Shown here in pieces: positions 43,581 through 52,283 of a DNA stretch of 64,000 nucleotides. This stretch comes from an uncultured candidate division WPS-2 bacterium (GTDB taxonomy: Bacteria; Vulcanimicrobiota; Vulcanimicrobiia; Vulcanimicrobiales; Vulcanimicrobiaceae). A model generated the notes under the pieces. That model worked only from the letters and a program-made list of their open reading frames with translations, had not been told where the DNA came from and did not search any database. The first letter of the stretch is position 1. Each line of letters begins with the position of its first letter. A program made the position numbers and the translations under genes. The DNA is taken from assembly GCA_937927945.1 (NCBI GenBank), contig CALEYW010000046.1, positions 148,962 through 212,961 on the forward strand. Reading direction: 5' to 3'.

Positions 43581-43821
43581 GCTGTACGGCACGACGACGT
43601 GCCCCTACAGCGCGGAACTGCGCGAGGACCTGGAGTTCCGCGGGCGAGACTTCGTCGAGTACGACATCGAGAGCGACGGCGACGCGATGCGCCGGATGAG
43701 CGCGCTGTGCGGCAACGGCGCCGCCGCAGTGCCGGTCCTCGTCGAAGACGGCCGCGTCGTGCAGATCGGCTACGGCGGCCGGTCGTGCTACGTGACCGTG
43801 CGCGGCGACACGCCCGCCTGA
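43573..43821 (+). CDS. Glutaredoxin-like protein
   Basis: 82 aa from GTG 43573. Begins LELYGTTTCPYSAELREDL: a monothiol CPYS active site on a thioredoxin fold, with the cis-Pro in AAVPVLVEDG. It resembles glutaredoxins and UXX-star-like (seleno)protein relatives; here the site is cysteine. Possibly a thiol carrier for the cluster. Its TGA shares a base with the hypF ATG. Confidence 0.82.
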   Translation: MLELYGTTTCPYSAELREDLEFRGRDFVEYDIESDGDAMRRMSALCGNGAAAVPVLVEDGRVVQIGYGGRSCYVTVRGDTPA

Positions 43822-46064
43822 TGCCGGCGCTCGGCGCGCTCGACCTGCGAATCCGCGGAGTCGTGCAAGGCGTCGGCTTCCGGCCCTTCGTGTACCGGCT
43901 CGCGCACCGGCACTCGCTCGCCGGCTGGGTGCTCAACGGCGAGAGCGGCGTTGTCGTGCACGTGGAGGGCGCCCTCGATGCGCTCGACGCGTTCGCTCGC
44001 GCCGTCGTGGACGAGGCGCCGGCGGCGGCGAGCATCGCGTCGATCGATGCGTTGCCGGGCGCGCACGAAGGCTTCCGCGAGTTCGCCATTCGCGAGAGCG
44101 ACGACACCGAACGGCCGACGACACGCATCGCGCCCGACATGGCCGTTTGCGAAGCGTGTTTGCGCGAGCTGTTCGATCCGGCCGACCGCCGCTATCGGTA
44201 CCCGTACATCAACTGCACCGATTGCGGGCCACGGTACAGCATCGTGCTGAGCCTGCCGTACGATCGCCCGGCGACGACGATGGCGCCCTGGCCGATGTGC
44301 GCGCGCTGTGCGGCGGAGTACCACGATCCGGCGGACCGGCGGTTCCACGCGCAGCCGATCGCGTGCCCGGCGTGCGGGCCCACCTACGTGTTCCGGGAAG
44401 GCGGTGGGGACGAATTGCGCGGCACCGCGGCGATCGGTGCCGCCGCCGCCCGGCTGCGCGACGGCGCGATCGTCGCGGTGAAGGGAATCGGCGGCTATCA
44501 TCTCGCGTGCGACGCAGCCGATGCCGCAGCGGTGAGCGCGCTGCGCGAGCGCAAGTTTCGCAAGGAGCGGCCGTTCGCCGTGATGGCGCGCACGATCGAG
44601 ATCGCGCGGACGCTGATCGAGCTGAACGACGCCGCGGAGGCGCTGCTGGCATCGATCGCGCGGCCGATCGTGCTCGCGCCGGCGCGCCGGCTGCTCGAGG
44701 GCGTCGCGCCGGAGAACCGGGAGCTCGGCGTCATGCTGCCGTACGCGCCGCTGCACCACCTCTTGTTCGCGGACGGCGTACCCGACGCGCTGGTGCTGAC
44801 GAGCGCCAATCGCTCGAGCGAGCCGATGGCGTTTGACGACGCCGACGCCGCGGCGAGCCTGACCGGAATCGCCGACGCGTTCCTGGTCGGCGAACGGCGG
44901 ATCGCGTGCCGGATCGACGACTCGGTCGCACGCGTCACCCCGGCGGGACCGTCGATTTTGCGCCGCGCACGCGGCCTCGCGCCGCAGTCGATCGTGACGA
45001 TCCCCGCGACGCGGCCGATCCTGGCCGTCGGCGGCGACTTGAAGAACGCGGTCGCGCTGGTGGTCGAGGGCCAGGCGTTCGTGAGCCAGCACGTCGGCGA
45101 CCTCGATCACCTCCCGGCGCGCGACGCCTTCGAGCAGACCGTGCACGATCTGTGCGCGATGTACGAGATCCGCGAGGACGAGCTGCTGCTCGCGCACGAC
45201 GCGCATCCCGAGTACGCGAGCAGCATCTTTGCACGCTCGACGACCGCCGAGCACGTCGCGATCCAGCATCATCGTGCGCACGTCGCGAGCGTGCTCGCCG
45301 AACGCGGCGACTGGAAACGTGAGGTCGTCGGCATCGCGTTCGATGGAACCGGCTACGGCGACGACGGGACGATCTGGGGCGGCGAGGTCTTCATCGGCAG
45401 CGTCCGCGAGGGGTTCGAGCGCGTCGCGCATCTGCGCGCCGCGCCGCTGCCGGGCGGCGATGCGGCGGCCCGGTTTCCGGTACAGGCGGCGGCGGGTTTT
45501 CTCTTCGACGTCGAACGCCTTCCGGACCTCACCGCCGCGCCGTTCGGATTTCCGGGACGCTACGCGTTTGCGCGTTCGATGGTCGCGAACGGCGTGCGGA
45601 CGTTTCGCACGACGTCGGTCGGCCGGCTGTTCGACACGGTCGCCGCGCTGCTCGGTTTTACGCGCCAGAGCACCTTCGAAGGCCAAGCGGCGATGTGGCT
45701 CGAGCATCTCGCCGCCGCCGCGAACGAGACGGCAGCGTATGATTTTCCGCTGCTCGACGGCGAGCTCGACTATCGTCCGCTGCTCGCGGCGATCGTCGAC
45801 GACCGCCTCCGCGGCCGCAACCCCGCCGGGATCGCGCGTGCCTTTCACGGCGCGGTCGTCGAGGCAGTTCTCCTCGTTCATGCGGCGTTCGGTGCGGAAC
45901 GGCCGCTGGTCGTCTCCGGCGGCGTCTGGCAGAACCGGCTCCTCGTCGAGTCACTGCACGCGCGGCTGGGCACGTCGCTCTGGGTGAATCGCATCGTGCC
46001 GGCCAACGACGGCGGATTGTGTCTGGGCCAAGCCGCACTCGCCGCCGCGGCGACGGCGTCATGA
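43821..46064 (+). CDS. hypF: Carbamoyltransferase HypF
   Basis: 747 aa; makes the carbamoyl group used for cyanide ligands. Domains in order: acylphosphatase (RGVVQGVGFRPFVYRLA), two C-x2-C/C-x2-C zinc fingers (CEAC...CTDC, CARC...CPAC), the YrdC-like domain (VKGIGGYHLACDA...REROKF-type region near 240) and a Kae1-like C-terminal domain (HHRAHVASVLAERG, FDGTGYGDDGTIWGGEV). Last gene of the operon. Confidence 0.95.
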   Translation: MPALGALDLRIRGVVQGVGFRPFVYRLAHRHSLAGWVLNGESGVVVHVEGALDALDAFARAVVDEAPAAASIASIDALPGAHEGFREFAIRESDDTERPTTRIAPDMAVCEACLRELFDPADRRYRYPYINCTDCGPRYSIVLSLPYDRPATTMAPWPMCARCAAEYHDPADRRFHAQPIACPACGPTYVFREGGGDELRGTAAIGAAAARLRDGAIVAVKGIGGYHLACDAADAAAVSALRERKFRKERPFAVMARTIEIARTLIELNDAAEALLASIARPIVLAPARRLLEGVAPENRELGVMLPYAPLHHLLFADGVPDALVLTSANRSSEPMAFDDADAAASLTGIADAFLVGERRIACRIDDSVARVTPAGPSILRRARGLAPQSIVTIPATRPILAVGGDLKNAVALVVEGQAFVSQHVGDLDHLPARDAFEQTVHDLCAMYEIREDELLLAHDAHPEYASSIFARSTTAEHVAIQHHRAHVASVLAERGDWKREVVGIAFDGTGYGDDGTIWGGEVFIGSVREGFERVAHLRAAPLPGGDAAARFPVQAAAGFLFDVERLPDLTAAPFGFPGRYAFARSMVANGVRTFRTTSVGRLFDTVAALLGFTRQSTFEGQAAMWLEHLAAAANETAAYDFPLLDGELDYRPLLAAIVDDRLRGRNPAGIARAFHGAVVEAVLLVHAAFGAERPLVVSGGVWQNRLLVESLHARLGTSLWVNRIVPANDGGLCLGQAALAAAATAS

Positions 46065-46213
46065 GGGGCCGGGAACGGACGCAAACCGACGAAAAAGTGC
46101 CCTTAGGTCCCGCCACGGCGGGTAACGCGTTCGACGCTTTTTCCACGGTGTACCGCTAGCCTTACCTGAGCCCCGACGCAATCGCTCGGGTGCTTTTCGA
46201 GGAGGCTGGCCGT

Positions 46214-47110
46214 ATGAGAGTCCATCGCCGTCCGCACCATCTGGCCGCGGTTGCAGTCGCGTCCGTGGCCCTTGCAGTCGGAGGCTGTGGTCCGGGCAAC
46301 AACACCCCGGTGGTCGCAGGCCCGGCCGGTCCGGGCGCCTCGACGCCGACGCCGGTCGCGTCCGGCACGCCGAGCACGGGCGGCACGCCAACCGCGACAC
46401 CGAGCGCGCGGCCGTCATCGTCGGCGACCGCGACGCCGAGTCCGGGCGGCACGGCGGCTCCGACGCCACGTGGCTCCGCGACGCCGACGCCGACCAGAGT
46501 TCCGACGGCGACTCCGACACCGACGACGAGACCAACGCCGACTCCCGGGCCGACCGGTATCCCGAGTGGGTGCTCAGCACCATCCTCGGTGATCGGGTCG
46601 ACGTATTATGCAGTCAGCGCATTCGGGAACGTTCCGGCAGGCGGCGGCGCGTTCACCAAGACCTCGGGGAGCTGGATCAAAGAACTGTTCTCAGCGGCGA
46701 CACCCGCGCCGACGCCGACGCCCGTTGCAACGATAACGCCCACACCGGGTCCCACCCCGACCGCCCCGCCGACGCGGCCGTTCTACGTGTATGCGGGGAC
46801 CTATCAAATCACGTCCGGCTCGGCACCGACGACCGGCTGCTTCTCGGCCATCACGACCACCGACGGATCGAACATCACCGGTTTGTCGGCTTCGGCCTTA
46901 GCCTCGGGCTCGCCGAAGCCGCCTTCTGGGACGTTCACGGTGGTCCTGGCCGGCACAGGCAGCATGACCAGCATCTCCCTGACGCTTTCGCCTTCGTCGC
47001 CGAACACAACCGGAACGATCGCGCTCGACGACGGAGACACCGGTACGATCACCATCAACTCGGTGACGACGGTGCAGCTCCCGCTCAGCCGCATCCGCAA
47101 GCCGTTCTGA
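46214..47110 (+). CDS. Lipoprotein with long Thr/Pro repeat linker
   Basis: 298 aa from ATG 46214 (GGAGG upstream). A signal peptide ends in a lipobox (LAVGGC), so the protein is probably lipid-anchored at the cell surface. Residues about 30-115 are a Thr-Pro-Ala-Ser spacer with many TPTPT units, and a shorter one lies near 160-185. The two folded parts (SSVIGSTYYAVSAFGNV; FYVYAGTYQITSGS) have no family I recognise. The Thr-rich linker is a plausible substrate for O-mannosylation by the PMT-type enzyme at 18540. Confidence 0.8.
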   Translation: MRVHRRPHHLAAVAVASVALAVGGCGPGNNTPVVAGPAGPGASTPTPVASGTPSTGGTPTATPSARPSSSATATPSPGGTAAPTPRGSATPTPTRVPTATPTPTTRPTPTPGPTGIPSGCSAPSSVIGSTYYAVSAFGNVPAGGGAFTKTSGSWIKELFSAATPAPTPTPVATITPTPGPTPTAPPTRPFYVYAGTYQITSGSAPTTGCFSAITTTDGSNITGLSASALASGSPKPPSGTFTVVLAGTGSMTSISLTLSPSSPNTTGTIALDDGDTGTITINSVTTVQLPLSRIRKPF

Positions 47111-47114
47111 GCAC

Positions 47115-47152
47115 CTGACGTGGCGCGCGGCGGACGCCGCGCGCCACGTCAG
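47115..47152. terminator. 18-bp perfect inverted repeat, probable bidirectional terminator
   Basis: CTGACGTGGCGCGCGGCG pairs fully with its complement after a two-base spacer (GA). It starts four bases after the lipoprotein stop codon. There is no T-run on either side. It could stop plus-strand transcription from the lipoprotein gene and minus-strand transcription of the remnant beyond. Confidence 0.7.
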
Positions 47153-47505
47153 AACGTTACGAAGAGCGTAGGTCACCGGCAACGAGTACGTTCCGGCGGG
47201 GATGTCGTTCGTGACGTTGATCTGAAGGTCCACGCACACCGTTTTCGACACGTTGGCCACACCGCTGAACGTCAACTGGCCGGGCGCACCGGAGTTGGTG
47301 AAGGCCATCGCGACGAACCTCCAGGTTCAGAGTCAGGCGACCTCAACGTGGGCGCAGCGTCCACCGAGTTCAGCAGATCCTCGCCCAGTTCCAAAACTCG
47401 CTGCGCGCAAGCACGTACCAACGGGCCTCCAACATCATCGCCCTGTTCCGCTAGCCGCTGTGCGCCAGCTGACACCCGCCGTCATACGTTCACGTGCGTC
47501 GCCGT
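47153..47505. other. Intergenic region with gene remnants
   Basis: About 350 bp without an intact gene. On the minus strand the frame from 47308 reads QINVTNDIPAGTYSLPVTY and then, after one-base slippage, LFVTF-stop at the terminator, like the end of a secreted beta-sandwich protein. On the plus strand 47371-47454 reads QQILAQFQNSLRASTYQRAS, like a helical C-terminus. Both lack beginnings. Confidence 0.4.
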
Positions 47506-47540
47506 GAAGAAAAACGAGGCTGCAGTCACTGCAGCCTCGT
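47506..47540 (-). terminator. Intrinsic terminator of tRNA-Asn
   Basis: Perfect 12-bp stem ACGAGGCTGCAG/CTGCAGCCTCGT with a three-base loop (47514-47540). Read on the minus strand it is followed by TTTTCTTC, and it starts five bases past the tRNA CCA end. Confidence 0.88.
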
Positions 47541-47545
47541 AGATT

Positions 47546-47621
47546 TGGCTCCCGGAGTTGGACTCGAACCAACGACCCGCTGATTAACAGTCAGCTGCTC
47601 TACCAACTGAGCTATCCGGGA
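47546..47621 (-). tRNA. tRNA-Asn(GTT)
   Basis: A 76-base cloverleaf on the minus strand: acceptor TCCCGGA/TCCGGGA, D-arm with AGCTCAGTTGGTAGAGC, anticodon loop CTGTTAA (anticodon GTT), T-arm GGTTCGAGTCC, and an encoded CCA end. No intron. Confidence 0.97.
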
Positions 47622-47863
47622 ACGTCCCGGCCCAGGGCTCCTGGGCGACCGACTCCAATTCTCGCGTCCGGCTTCATTCCCTCCGCGCCGGCCATCGGCG
47701 AAGCAAGCGTTCGCCGTTGCGAAAGCCTCGTTTGAGCGCGAGGAGTTGTCCCCGAACGCGGAGTAACCAATCGAGGCTATGCTTTAACAGATTCCCCCCG
47801 CGCCCATTGCGCGCGCGGGCGACGTGCACTCCTCTCCTCAATCGCACGCTTTGGGAATCGATC

Positions 47864-49087
47864 ATGGCAACCGCTACCGCTCGTCCGGCGAGCGTCTTCC
47901 GTTCTTCTGCGTTCACGCGCTTCTACGCGGGTCAAACCCTCAGCTATTTGGGCGACGGGCTGCGCACGCTTGCGATCCCGCTCCTGGTGTTCCACTTGTC
48001 GGGCTCGGCCACGGCGCTCGGCTGGACGTGGGGACTCGAACTGCTGCCGTATGCCTTCGTCTCGCTGCTCGGCGGGTCGCTGGCCGACCGGGTCGATCGC
48101 CGGCGGCTCATGCTCGTCTGCGACGGGTTGCGCTTTGCCGTCATGGCGCTCTTCACGATCGCGTACGCGACGGGTCATCTGACGCTGCCGATGATCTACG
48201 TCGGCGTCATGCTGCTCGCGATCTGCGGATCGATCTTCCTCGGTGCGCAAACGCCGTCGATTCCGTATCTGCTCGGCGCCGATCGTTCGAAGAGCGCCAT
48301 CGCGGCGCTGCAGGCAACCGAGCAGAGCGTGAACCTCGTCGCGCCGCCGCTCGGCGGGGCGATCTTCGCCATCGCCGGACCGCTGCCGGCGCTCGCGGCG
48401 AATGCCCTGACGTATCTGGGTTCGCAGCTTTCGATCGCCTCGGTGCGCAGCTTCGGTCCCGACGAACCGGACGGCGTGCCGACGCTGCGCGAAGTCGGCG
48501 CCGACATCGCCGCGGGCTGGCGCTTCGTGCGGAGCGACGCCGCGATGCGCACGCTCTCGATCGCGAGCTGCGTGATGAACTTCATCGGTTCCGTCGGGTT
48601 CGTCGCGCTGATCCCGTACTTCAAGCGCGCGTTCGGAGCCGGCGATCACGTCGTCGGCATCGCGTTCGGGTGCTTCGCAGGGGGCGCGGCGCTCGGCTCG
48701 CTGATCGCGGGACGAACCCATTGGCCGGTCGGGCCGGCGGTGATCGGCTCGTTCTTCCTCGACGGCATCGGCTGGTTGCCGCTCCCGTTCACGCACTCCC
48801 TGCCGCTCGCCGTCGCGGGCGTCGCGTTCTCGAGCGTCTGCGCCGGGTACCGGATCACGACGATCGTCTCGTGGCGCTTGCGCGTGATCCCGGAGGATCT
48901 CGTCGGGCGCGTGTTCGGCGTCGTGCGGTTTTGGACGCTGGCCGGCGTCTTCCCAGGCGCGCTTCTCGGCGGTTGGCTTGCCGACGCGATCGGCGTGCGA
49001 CCGACGATGCTGATCTCGGCGTACGGTTACGTGCTGCTCACGATCGCGCTCGCGTTCGCGCGCAACGTCCGGCGCGAGCGGCGCTGA
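47864..49087 (+). CDS. MFS transporter (MFS_3/EntS-like)
   Basis: A 407-aa, twelve-helix major-facilitator exporter from ATG 47864. N-terminal FRSSAFTRFYAGQTLSYLGD, the loop 2-3 motif GGSLADRVDRRRLML, and a second-half repeat GGWLADAIGVRPTML. The family includes macrolide and enterobactin exporters; the substrate is unknown. The 242 bp upstream separate it from the tRNA. They contain a small hairpin (CCCAGG/CCTGGG, 47631-47645) and no gene. Confidence 0.9.
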   Translation: MATATARPASVFRSSAFTRFYAGQTLSYLGDGLRTLAIPLLVFHLSGSATALGWTWGLELLPYAFVSLLGGSLADRVDRRRLMLVCDGLRFAVMALFTIAYATGHLTLPMIYVGVMLLAICGSIFLGAQTPSIPYLLGADRSKSAIAALQATEQSVNLVAPPLGGAIFAIAGPLPALAANALTYLGSQLSIASVRSFGPDEPDGVPTLREVGADIAAGWRFVRSDAAMRTLSIASCVMNFIGSVGFVALIPYFKRAFGAGDHVVGIAFGCFAGGAALGSLIAGRTHWPVGPAVIGSFFLDGIGWLPLPFTHSLPLAVAGVAFSSVCAGYRITTIVSWRLRVIPEDLVGRVFGVVRFWTLAGVFPGALLGGWLADAIGVRPTMLISAYGYVLLTIALAFARNVRRERR

Positions 49088-49094
49088 GGGCCAC

Positions 49095-49811
49095 TTACGC
49101 CGGGCTGACGTCGATCTCGGCGAAGCTCGTCGCGCTCGGGTGCGTCGTCGTCGCGCCGGGCGACGTGTCGGCCGCGCGCAGCAGACGAACCGTCTGCATC
49201 CCCGCGGTCTGAGCGGCGTCGAGTTCCGCGTCGACGTCGCTCAAGAACACGATGTCGGGCGCCGGCAGATCGATCGCCGCGGTGATCGCTCGATATGAGG
49301 CGACCTCGCGCTTCGGCCCGATCGTCGTGTCGAAATTGCCGCTGAAGAGCGAAGAGAGATCGCCCGCGACGCTGTGGGCGAAGAGCGTGCGCTGCGCGGC
49401 GATCGAGCCGGACGAGTACACGTACAGCCGCACGCCGGCCGCGTGCCAGCGGCGCAAGGCCGCCGCCGCATCGGCGTAGACGTGACCGTGCAGGTCACCG
49501 CGCCCATAACCCTCCGCCCAGATGCGTCCCTGGAGCGCCTTCAGCGGCGTCACCTTGCGATCGTCGGCGATCCAGCGGTGCAGGTGCGCGAGCACCGTCG
49601 CATCGTCGGCATCCGGCTGCTCGCCGGCCATGTCCGCCGCTTCGCGCATCGCCGATGCCACCTCGGGTTCGGTGCGGTACGCCCGCACGTACTCGTCGAG
49701 ATGCGCGTCCGCGTACGGGAAGAGAACGTCGTGCACGAACGCGATCGTGCTCGTCGTCCCCTCGACGTCGACGACCGCGGCGCGCGCCGCGATCGCCGCC
49801 GCATCACTCAC
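49095..49811 (-). CDS. mtnC: Enolase-phosphatase E1 (methionine salvage)
   Basis: 238-aa HAD phosphatase converting 2,3-diketo-5-methylthiopentyl-1-phosphate to the acireductone. The nucleophile is in AAVVDVEGTTSTIAFVHDVL; the Ser motif is in LYVYSSGSIAAQR; the C-terminal Asp is in IVFLSDVDAELDAA. GTG start overlaps mtnD. It is the last of three tightly packed salvage genes. Confidence 0.93.
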   Translation of the reverse strand: MSDAAAIAARAAVVDVEGTTSTIAFVHDVLFPYADAHLDEYVRAYRTEPEVASAMREAADMAGEQPDADDATVLAHLHRWIADDRKVTPLKALQGRIWAEGYGRGDLHGHVYADAAAALRRWHAAGVRLYVYSSGSIAAQRTLFAHSVAGDLSSLFSGNFDTTIGPKREVASYRAITAAIDLPAPDIVFLSDVDAELDAAQTAGMQTVRLLRAADTSPGATTTHPSATSFAEIDVSPA

Positions 49812-50365
49812 TCGTAGCGCGGAAAACGCGAGGCGATGTCGTCGCCGGTGAAGTTCGCGACCCAACCCGACGTGTCGGTGAAGAACCGGATCGCAGTGAA
49901 CTCGGGATCGGGTCCCATGTCGAACCAGTGCCGCGTGCCGGCCGGCACGCCGATCAGATCGCCGCGCGTGCAGACGGTCCGATAGACCTTGCCGCCGATG
50001 CGCAAGTAGAACGCGCCGCTGCCCTCGACGAAGAAGCGGACTTCATCCTCGGAGTGACTGTGCTCGTCGAGGAATTTCGCGCGCATCGGCGCGGTGTTCG
50101 GCATGCCTTTCGCAAGCCGCAGCACGTCGGCAGTCGCGTAGCCGCATTCATCGCGCAGGCGCTGCACGTCGCCGGCATACGCTGCCAAGACGCGGTCCCC
50201 ATCGGCGTCGGGGGCGAGCGGAACGCTCGCTTCCCACTGCTCGAACCGCACGCCCGCCGCGCCGAGCAGGCGCGCGATCTCCGCGCGATCCGTCGTGTCG
50301 ACGAGCGGCGCGCCGGGATTGGTGTCGTCGTAGACGCGCAGCGTCGAGGTCAGCGTAGCGTTCAT
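49808..50365 (-). CDS. mtnD: Acireductone dioxygenase
   Basis: 185-aa cupin cleaving acireductone to the 2-keto acid of methionine and formate. Metal ligands are in EHSHSEDEVRFFVEG and the later GTRHWFDMG. It is coupled by four-base overlaps to mtnB and mtnC. Whether Fe or Ni is bound cannot be told. Confidence 0.94.
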   Translation of the reverse strand: MNATLTSTLRVYDDTNPGAPLVDTTDRAEIARLLGAAGVRFEQWEASVPLAPDADGDRVLAAYAGDVQRLRDECGYATADVLRLAKGMPNTAPMRAKFLDEHSHSEDEVRFFVEGSGAFYLRIGGKVYRTVCTRGDLIGVPAGTRHWFDMGPDPEFTAIRFFTDTSGWVANFTGDDIASRFPRYE

Positions 50366-50973
50366 CGCAATCTCCGTTCTTCGAGGTGACAGGCCAGCAG
50401 AAATTCGAGCCCTTCGATATGCCGGCGCGCGTCGGCCGCGGTGGCGCCCCAGGCATAGATCCCGTGACCGGCGAGCAGAAAACCCGGTACCGCGGCATCC
50501 GCGCCCAGCCGCGCTTCGACCCGTTCCGCCAGTGCCGTCGTGTCCTGATCGTTCGCGAACACCGGAATCTCGACCGCACCCGCGTGCGTGCGCACCCCGA
50601 TCGCCTTGTGCATCTCCAGACCGTCGGTGCGCACCGAACCGCGCGCCTGCTCGAGCTTCGAGAGGACCGTCGACGCGACCGTGTGGACGTGGAACACCGC
50701 GCCGATCGCGGGGTCGGTCCGGTAGCGCGCCAAGTGCAGCGGCGTCTCGGCGGAGAGGCCGGGCGGGACAGGCTCGTCGAGCGCCACGACGGCGACTCCG
50801 TGCGGACCGATCGCGCCCTTGTCAATGCCGCTGCGCGTGACGGCGGCGTGCCGGGCGTCGACTCGGATCGAGAAGTTCCCGGAAGTCGCCGGCACCCAGC
50901 CGCGGGCCGCGGCGTAACGGCCGAACGCCGCGATCTCTTCGATCGCCTCTAAAGGCAGCGCCGGCAGAACCAT
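50362..50973 (-). CDS. mtnB: Methylthioribulose-1-phosphate dehydratase
   Basis: 203-aa class II aldolase-fold enzyme. Visible are ATSGNFSIRVD, FHVHTVASTVLS (zinc histidines) and LLAGHGIYAWGATAADA. AGAGGT lies five bases before ATG 50973. With mtnD and mtnC it covers the middle of the methylthioadenosine salvage pathway. mtnA and a nucleosidase or phosphorylase are not in the window. Confidence 0.93.
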   Translation of the reverse strand: MVLPALPLEAIEEIAAFGRYAAARGWVPATSGNFSIRVDARHAAVTRSGIDKGAIGPHGVAVVALDEPVPPGLSAETPLHLARYRTDPAIGAVFHVHTVASTVLSKLEQARGSVRTDGLEMHKAIGVRTHAGAVEIPVFANDQDTTALAERVEARLGADAAVPGFLLAGHGIYAWGATAADARRHIEGLEFLLACHLEERRLR

Positions 50974-51022
50974 GGTCACCTCTTGACGAACCTCCCAGCA
51001 TGCCAGCGAAGTTGCAGCGCTC

Positions 51023-51370
51023 GTGAAGGACGAACGGTCCCGTGACGAGCGCGTTCTCGTCTACTCCACCGACGGAAAGCTGCCGCTCCCGACACCGTCA
51101 GCGCCGCGGAAAACCCAACCGGTCATGCGCGCCATGCCGGACGACGGCGTGCTGCGGGTGGCCCGCGAGAAGCGCCGGGCGAGCGTCGTGACCGTGGTCC
51201 ACGGCTTGGCAGCCGCCGAGGTCGACGCCGCCGGTAAGGAGCTCAAGCGCCTGTGCGGCACCGGCGGCACCGCGAAGAACGGCGTCGTCGAGCTCCAAGG
51301 CGATCACCGCGAAAAGATCGTCGCCTACTTCGCAGAACGCGGTCGGCGAGTCAAGCTCGCCGGCGGCTGA
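51023..51370 (+). CDS. SUI1/eIF1-family (YciH) translation factor
   Basis: 115 aa from GTG 51023. The SUI1 domain is the C-terminal 80 residues: ASVVTVVHGLAAAEVDAAGK, ELKRLCGTGGTAKNGVVELQ and a DHREKIVAYFAERG end. Bacterial homologues bind the 30S subunit and influence start-codon fidelity. That could matter here, where unusual starts are suspected. Confidence 0.9.
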   Translation: MKDERSRDERVLVYSTDGKLPLPTPSAPRKTQPVMRAMPDDGVLRVAREKRRASVVTVVHGLAAAEVDAAGKELKRLCGTGGTAKNGVVELQGDHREKIVAYFAERGRRVKLAGG

Positions 51371-51443
51371 GGCCCGCTCGCGGACGCGATCCGACGGACA
51401 GATCGAAGCGCTGACGGGCTCCACTTCACCTACCTTCCCAAAC

Positions 51444-51671
51444 GTGAGCAAGAAACAGCTGGTCGTGACCGGCCCGGCGATGCTGCGCGCATTACAGCGT
51501 GCCGGGTTCAACGTTACGCGCGTTCGAGGCTCGCACCGCTTCCTCGCGCACGTGGATGGTCGCAAAACCACGGTCCCCATCCGCGCGGCGCAATGCTGAA
51601 GTCGGGGACGTTGCGCGGCATCCCTGCGTGACGTCGCGATGAACTTTGACGACCTGCGGAATCTCCTGTGA
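51444..51671 (+). pseudogene. HicA-type mRNA interferase, two frameshifts
   Basis: From GTG 51444 the frame reads TGPAMLRALQRAGFNVTRVR and GSHRFLAHVDGRKTTVPI, the HicA double-stranded RNA-binding fold with its active histidine. It then hits TGA at 51596. The rest of HicA continues in another frame (MLKSGTLRGI, 51592-51621) and returns after one extra base near 51622-51625 (LRDVAMNFDDLRNLL, stop 51671). Two compensating single-base changes within about 35 bases suggest decay or sequencing error. No hicB is beside it. Confidence 0.7.
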
Positions 51672-51746
51672 TAAAGGACCGAGGGCCAGGCGATCGTCGA
51701 AATACAAGCTCCCGAGGACGGTGCGGATAGCGCTTCGCGCTAAACC

Positions 51747-51968
51747 TCAGAAGAGCGACTCGGTCGAGGCGAGCTTGGCCGTATCGTTCTGCTGCCAGAT
51801 CCTGTCGGTACGCACCGTTCCGGCGGAATGACCGAAGGCTGCGACGCTCAGCAACGCGTCGTCTTGCGTGTACACATTGCGCTTCTTGTCGTCGGCGAGC
51901 GCGTGCTCTTCTTTGTCGCGCGCGTCGGCCGTGACGTCGACGATCGCGCGCGACGCGGCACGGTCCAT
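51747..51968 (-). CDS. Unknown 73-aa protein
   Basis: Begins with ATG 51968, with GGAGG six bases upstream. A hydrophilic sequence (ADARDKEEHALADDKKRNVY) with no recognised family. It follows the small secreted gene by 15 bases on the same strand and is probably co-transcribed. Confidence 0.5.
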   Translation of the reverse strand: MDRAASRAIVDVTADARDKEEHALADDKKRNVYTQDDALLSVAAFGHSAGTVRTDRIWQQNDTAKLASTESLF

Positions 51969-51983
51969 GTCCGGCCTCCGCGC

Positions 51984-52259
51984 TCACGCGCGAGGGCCGG
52001 ACGTCCTTTCCCAATCGGCCGGCACCGTCCCCTCGGCGACCGCGGTGATGTCGTCGTACGCCGCACTCTGCAGATGATCGACTTCGTGGCCGCCGATCGC
52101 GACGCGCACGCCGTCGGGCTCGGTCAGCATGTTCTTGAGAATCGTGATCGGACCGTTCGCGGACGTCCCGTCTTCAGCGGGCGCTTGCTGTGCACCGGCG
52201 GGCACCACCGCGAGCGCCGCGAGCGTCGTCGCGAAACTTAGCACTGTGATGGTACGCAT
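51984..52259 (-). CDS. Small secreted protein of unknown function
   Basis: 91 aa with a clear signal peptide (TVLSFATTLAALAVVPAGAQ; cut after AGA). The mature part ends with a short motif-free domain (VAIGGHEVDHLQSAAYDDIT). No family is recognised. Confidence 0.65.
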   Translation of the reverse strand: MRTITVLSFATTLAALAVVPAGAQQAPAEDGTSANGPITILKNMLTEPDGVRVAIGGHEVDHLQSAAYDDITAVAEGTVPADWERTSGPRA

Positions 52260-52283
52260 GACGCATCATGTACTCCGATTGGG

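Noticed and set aside
51594..51598. TGA in hicA as a second selenocysteine
   Set aside because: The context (QC-stop-SRG) is not a known Sec motif, and the conserved HicA sequence continues in another frame, so a frameshift explains it.
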